Part shown: positions 63,805 to 64,000 of the stretch, piece by piece | How positions within the stretch are numbered: the first letter of the stretch is position 1 | How the letters are laid out: every line of letters starts with the position of its first letter | Source of the DNA: an uncultured Aquimarina sp. | GTDB taxonomy: Bacteria > Bacteroidota > Bacteroidia > Flavobacteriales > Flavobacteriaceae | Length of the DNA stretch: 64,000 nucleotides | Assembly (NCBI GenBank): GCA_947500505.1 | Contig: CANMSL010000001.1 | Location: forward strand, 372,001-436,000 | Reading direction: 5' to 3' | Made by a program: the position numbers and the translations under genes | Notes under the pieces: generated by a model | What the model was told of the DNA's origin: nothing | Database searches by the model: none | What the model saw: only the letters and a program-made list of their open reading frames with translations

Positions 63805-64000
63805 ATGCAAAAAACCGGTAAAATTTTTTTTTCTGTTTCATTTATACTATTCGTTATTTTTATGTGGGTGATGATACAGACATTTAAACCCGTCCGCCAC
63901 GTACAACCGGATGATGTCATCAAGATCAATGGTATCGTAACGAAAATAGAAGAAGGAAGTGGTTTTGATATAATTATTACATTACAAAATGATGACCATT
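63805..64000 (+). CDS. Membrane-anchored protein, truncated by window end
   Basis: An ATG at 63805 opens a frame that runs to the edge (about 65 codons). It starts MQKTGKIFFSVSFILFVIFM, a single N-terminal helix, then a soluble part (VRHVQPDDVIKINGIVTKIEEG) that could be an OB-like beta domain. Probably co-transcribed with ftsX. The usual flavobacterial gene after ftsX that I recall, DUF3098, does not match this product. Too short to assign. Confidence 0.6.
   Translation, partial: MQKTGKIFFSVSFILFVIFMWVMIQTFKPVRHVQPDDVIKINGIVTKIEEGSGFDIIITLQNDDH

Noticed and set aside
1..64000. tRNA or rRNA genes
   Set aside because: Scanning by eye for T-loop and rRNA core sequences gave no candidate; a covariance-model search would be needed to be certain.

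Overview
The window is low-GC DNA from a flavobacterium (Bacteroidota, family Flavobacteriaceae; a marine genus such as Aquimarina would fit, but genus is a guess). The evidence is a SusC/SusD pair, type IX secretion (T9SS) C-terminal sorting tails, TAnnTTTG-type promoters and a gene order typical of the family: NAD-dependent epimerase, DUF4296, pyrC, polyprenol-phosphate mannosyltransferase, DUF4271, hemD, pckA. I found no rRNA, tRNA, CRISPR array, transposase or prophage.

Layout. 1-1359: a LysR regulator cut by the window edge, a small unknown protein and an HPF-type ribosome hibernation factor. 1540-26952: a chitin utilisation locus. Its minus-strand arm is a probable operon: SusC, SusD, a NagB deaminase fused to a LmbE-type deacetylase, a BadF-family GlcNAc kinase, a GH20 hexosaminidase lipoprotein and a GH18 lipoprotein with two chitin-binding modules. 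Its plus-strand arm carries a LytS/LytTR two-component pair, a sodium:solute symporter and two very large T9SS-secreted enzymes, one with three GH18 domains and one joining GH5 to GH18. Together they describe a route: secreted chitinases cut chitin, surface lipoproteins bind and trim the oligomers, SusCD imports them, GH20 releases GlcNAc, the symporter may carry it inward, the kinase phosphorylates it, and the fusion protein could deacetylate and deaminate it to fructose-6-phosphate.

27289-30307: an alkyltransferase-like DNA repair protein, a LysE exporter, TrmB and a glycosyltransferase. 30245-39870: a phosphate module with a PhoR/PhoB pair, a PiT transporter carrying a PhoU-like tail, a small MORN-type protein, a TonB-dependent receptor and a beta-helix lipoprotein. 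Four intergenic sites here carry TGTTA-type hexamers spaced in exact multiples of 11 bp, which I read as candidate Pho boxes.

39945-64000: mostly housekeeping genes. These are a MATE exporter, a stand-alone T9SS tail protein, a LuxE-like protein, a YHS protein, tyrS, an ECF sigma factor with a putative anti-sigma, the conserved epimerase-to-pckA block, saccharopine dehydrogenase with an Lrp regulator, a zinc peptidase, alanine dehydrogenase, a SemiSWEET, leuS, panE, ftsX and a truncated membrane protein. Around leuS and panE (60600-62702) several short sequences resembling dispersed flavobacterial repeats appear, some of them inside the coding regions.
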